Shown piece by piece: positions 13,585 to 14,016 of a stretch of 14,016 nucleotides of DNA (positions are counted from its first letter, which is position 1; each line of letters starts with the position of its first letter). The notes under the pieces were generated by a model, which did not search any database, had not been told where the DNA came from, and saw only the letters and a list, made by a program, of their open reading frames with translations. Source of the stretch: Erysipelotrichaceae bacterium (lineage in GTDB: Bacteria; Bacillota_I; Bacilli_A; Erysipelotrichales; Erysipelotrichaceae). Made by a program: the position numbers and the translations under genes. The stretch is taken from positions 1 through 14,016 of the forward strand of contig JAFZBT010000024.1 of NCBI GenBank assembly GCA_017561615.1, in the 5' to 3' direction.

Positions 13585-14016
13585 CTACTTTAAGACTGAC
13601 CAGACGTCCACTTCCGGAATGGCCGGGTTGTGCTGGACAATGATCTTGGTGCCGGCATCGCGCAGCTCCTTGCAGGCCTCGACTTCATCGTCCGTGATGA
13701 AGGCGCGGTCGGAAAGCTTGTGGCCTTCGTTGAGCATGTCGGTGCAGCCGATGACCAGTTTCTTGATCGGTACGCCGAGCTTGACGACTTCAGCGATGGT
13801 GCGCGGTGATTTCGCCAGCAGGAAGATGGTCTGATCGCCGTACTTGTCGGCCAGGATGTTTTCCTTGGCCTTTTCGAAGGTGATGATGCTGGAGGCAACG
13901 CCGTTGGGCTTGGCCAGGTTCATCATTTCCTTACGGGTCGGGTTATTGGCAGTGTCGTCATCGATGACCATGATTCTCTTGGCACCGGTGATCGGGAAAT
14001 ACTGCGTAATGACAAT
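13585..14016 (-). CDS. PTS mannose/sorbose-family EIIB component (5' partial)
   Basis: The frame runs to the window edge, giving 143 residues and stop TAG at 13587-13585. It matches the sorbose-type EIIB fold: IVITQYFPITGAKRIMVIDDD at the visible start, then ADKYGDQTIFLLAKSPRT, and KKLVIGCTDMLN in the middle. Complete members have about 160 residues and begin with RxDxRLxHGQ, in which His is phosphorylated by EIIA. That segment lies just outside the window. The ATG at 13971 is internal and not the true start. EIIB passes phosphate to the sugar bound by EIIC/EIID. It is the first visible gene of the operon; the promoter is off-window. Confidence 0.9.
   Translation of the reverse strand: MVITQYFPITGAKRIMVIDDDTANNPTRKEMMNLAKPNGVASSIITFEKAKENILADKYGDQTIFLLAKSPRTIAEVVKLGVPIKKLVIGCTDMLNEGHKLSDRAFITDDEVEACKELRDAGTKIIVQHNPAIPEVDVWSVLK

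Noticed and set aside
13585..13971. ATG 13971 as the EIIB start
   Set aside because: The frame continues upstream to the window edge with family-consistent residues, and no ribosome binding site precedes it; the real start lies outside.
1..14016. CRISPR array, tRNA/rRNA, insertion sequence or phage genes
   Set aside because: No regularly spaced repeats, RNA gene signatures, transposase, integrase or terminal inverted repeats were seen by eye.

Overview
The window looks like a chromosomal segment from a low-to-mid GC Bacillota (Firmicutes) bacterium, probably a gut-type fermenter. Evidence is the AGGAGG-type ribosome binding sites, a mannose-family PTS with separate EIIA, EIIB, EIIC and EIID genes, a LacX-like epimerase, a TetR with its own palindromic operator, and dense co-directional gene runs with very short gaps. 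Erysipelotrichia or a related gut lineage is a guess from gene content only. No rRNA, tRNA, CRISPR array, insertion sequence or phage gene was seen.

Left part (1-2032, + strand): the last 18 codons of an unidentified gene overlap the start of a GNAT acetyltransferase by 4 bases. Two uncharacterised genes follow, one a small soluble protein and one a membrane-anchored protein with a candidate promoter and operator-like repeat in front of it. This part is more A+T-rich and uses more AGA/ATA codons than the rest. A gap of about 320 bases (1712-2032) holds a probable terminator and an open stretch that may be a gene remnant.

Middle part (2033-7087, + strand): a closely spaced run encodes a GT28/MGDG-synthase-type glycosyltransferase, a three-domain fusion (GNAT + RimJ/RimL-type GNAT + antibiotic-biosynthesis-type monooxygenase), a short nitroreductase, an uncharacterised 109-residue protein, a LacX/aldose-1-epimerase-like protein and a uridine-phosphorylase-like nucleoside phosphorylase. 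It ends in a strong hairpin terminator that also serves the convergent minus-strand genes.

Convergent two-gene unit (8533-7169, - strand): a consensus sigma-70-type promoter and a 20-bp palindromic operator drive a tetR gene and a CPBP-family membrane protease that starts 1 base after the original tetR stop. The tetR frame is interrupted by an in-frame TAA, followed by 35 intact codons, so the regulator is truncated or under stop-codon polymorphism.

Right part (14016-8546, - strand): a mannose-family PTS operon reads EIIB (5'-truncated at the window edge), EIIC, EIID, an internal terminator-like hairpin, a neutral-ceramidase-fold protein without signal peptide, EIIA, another hairpin, a P-loop nucleoside-kinase-like protein, an EstA/FrmB-type serine esterase, and a terminator. 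The set suggests uptake and phosphorylation of a sugar-like compound, followed by cytoplasmic hydrolysis and a further kinase step. The substrate is not evident. The ceramidase-like enzyme keeps the presumed zinc ligands but lacks the serine of the ceramidase GDVSPN motif, making this the best candidate in the window for an undescribed pathway.
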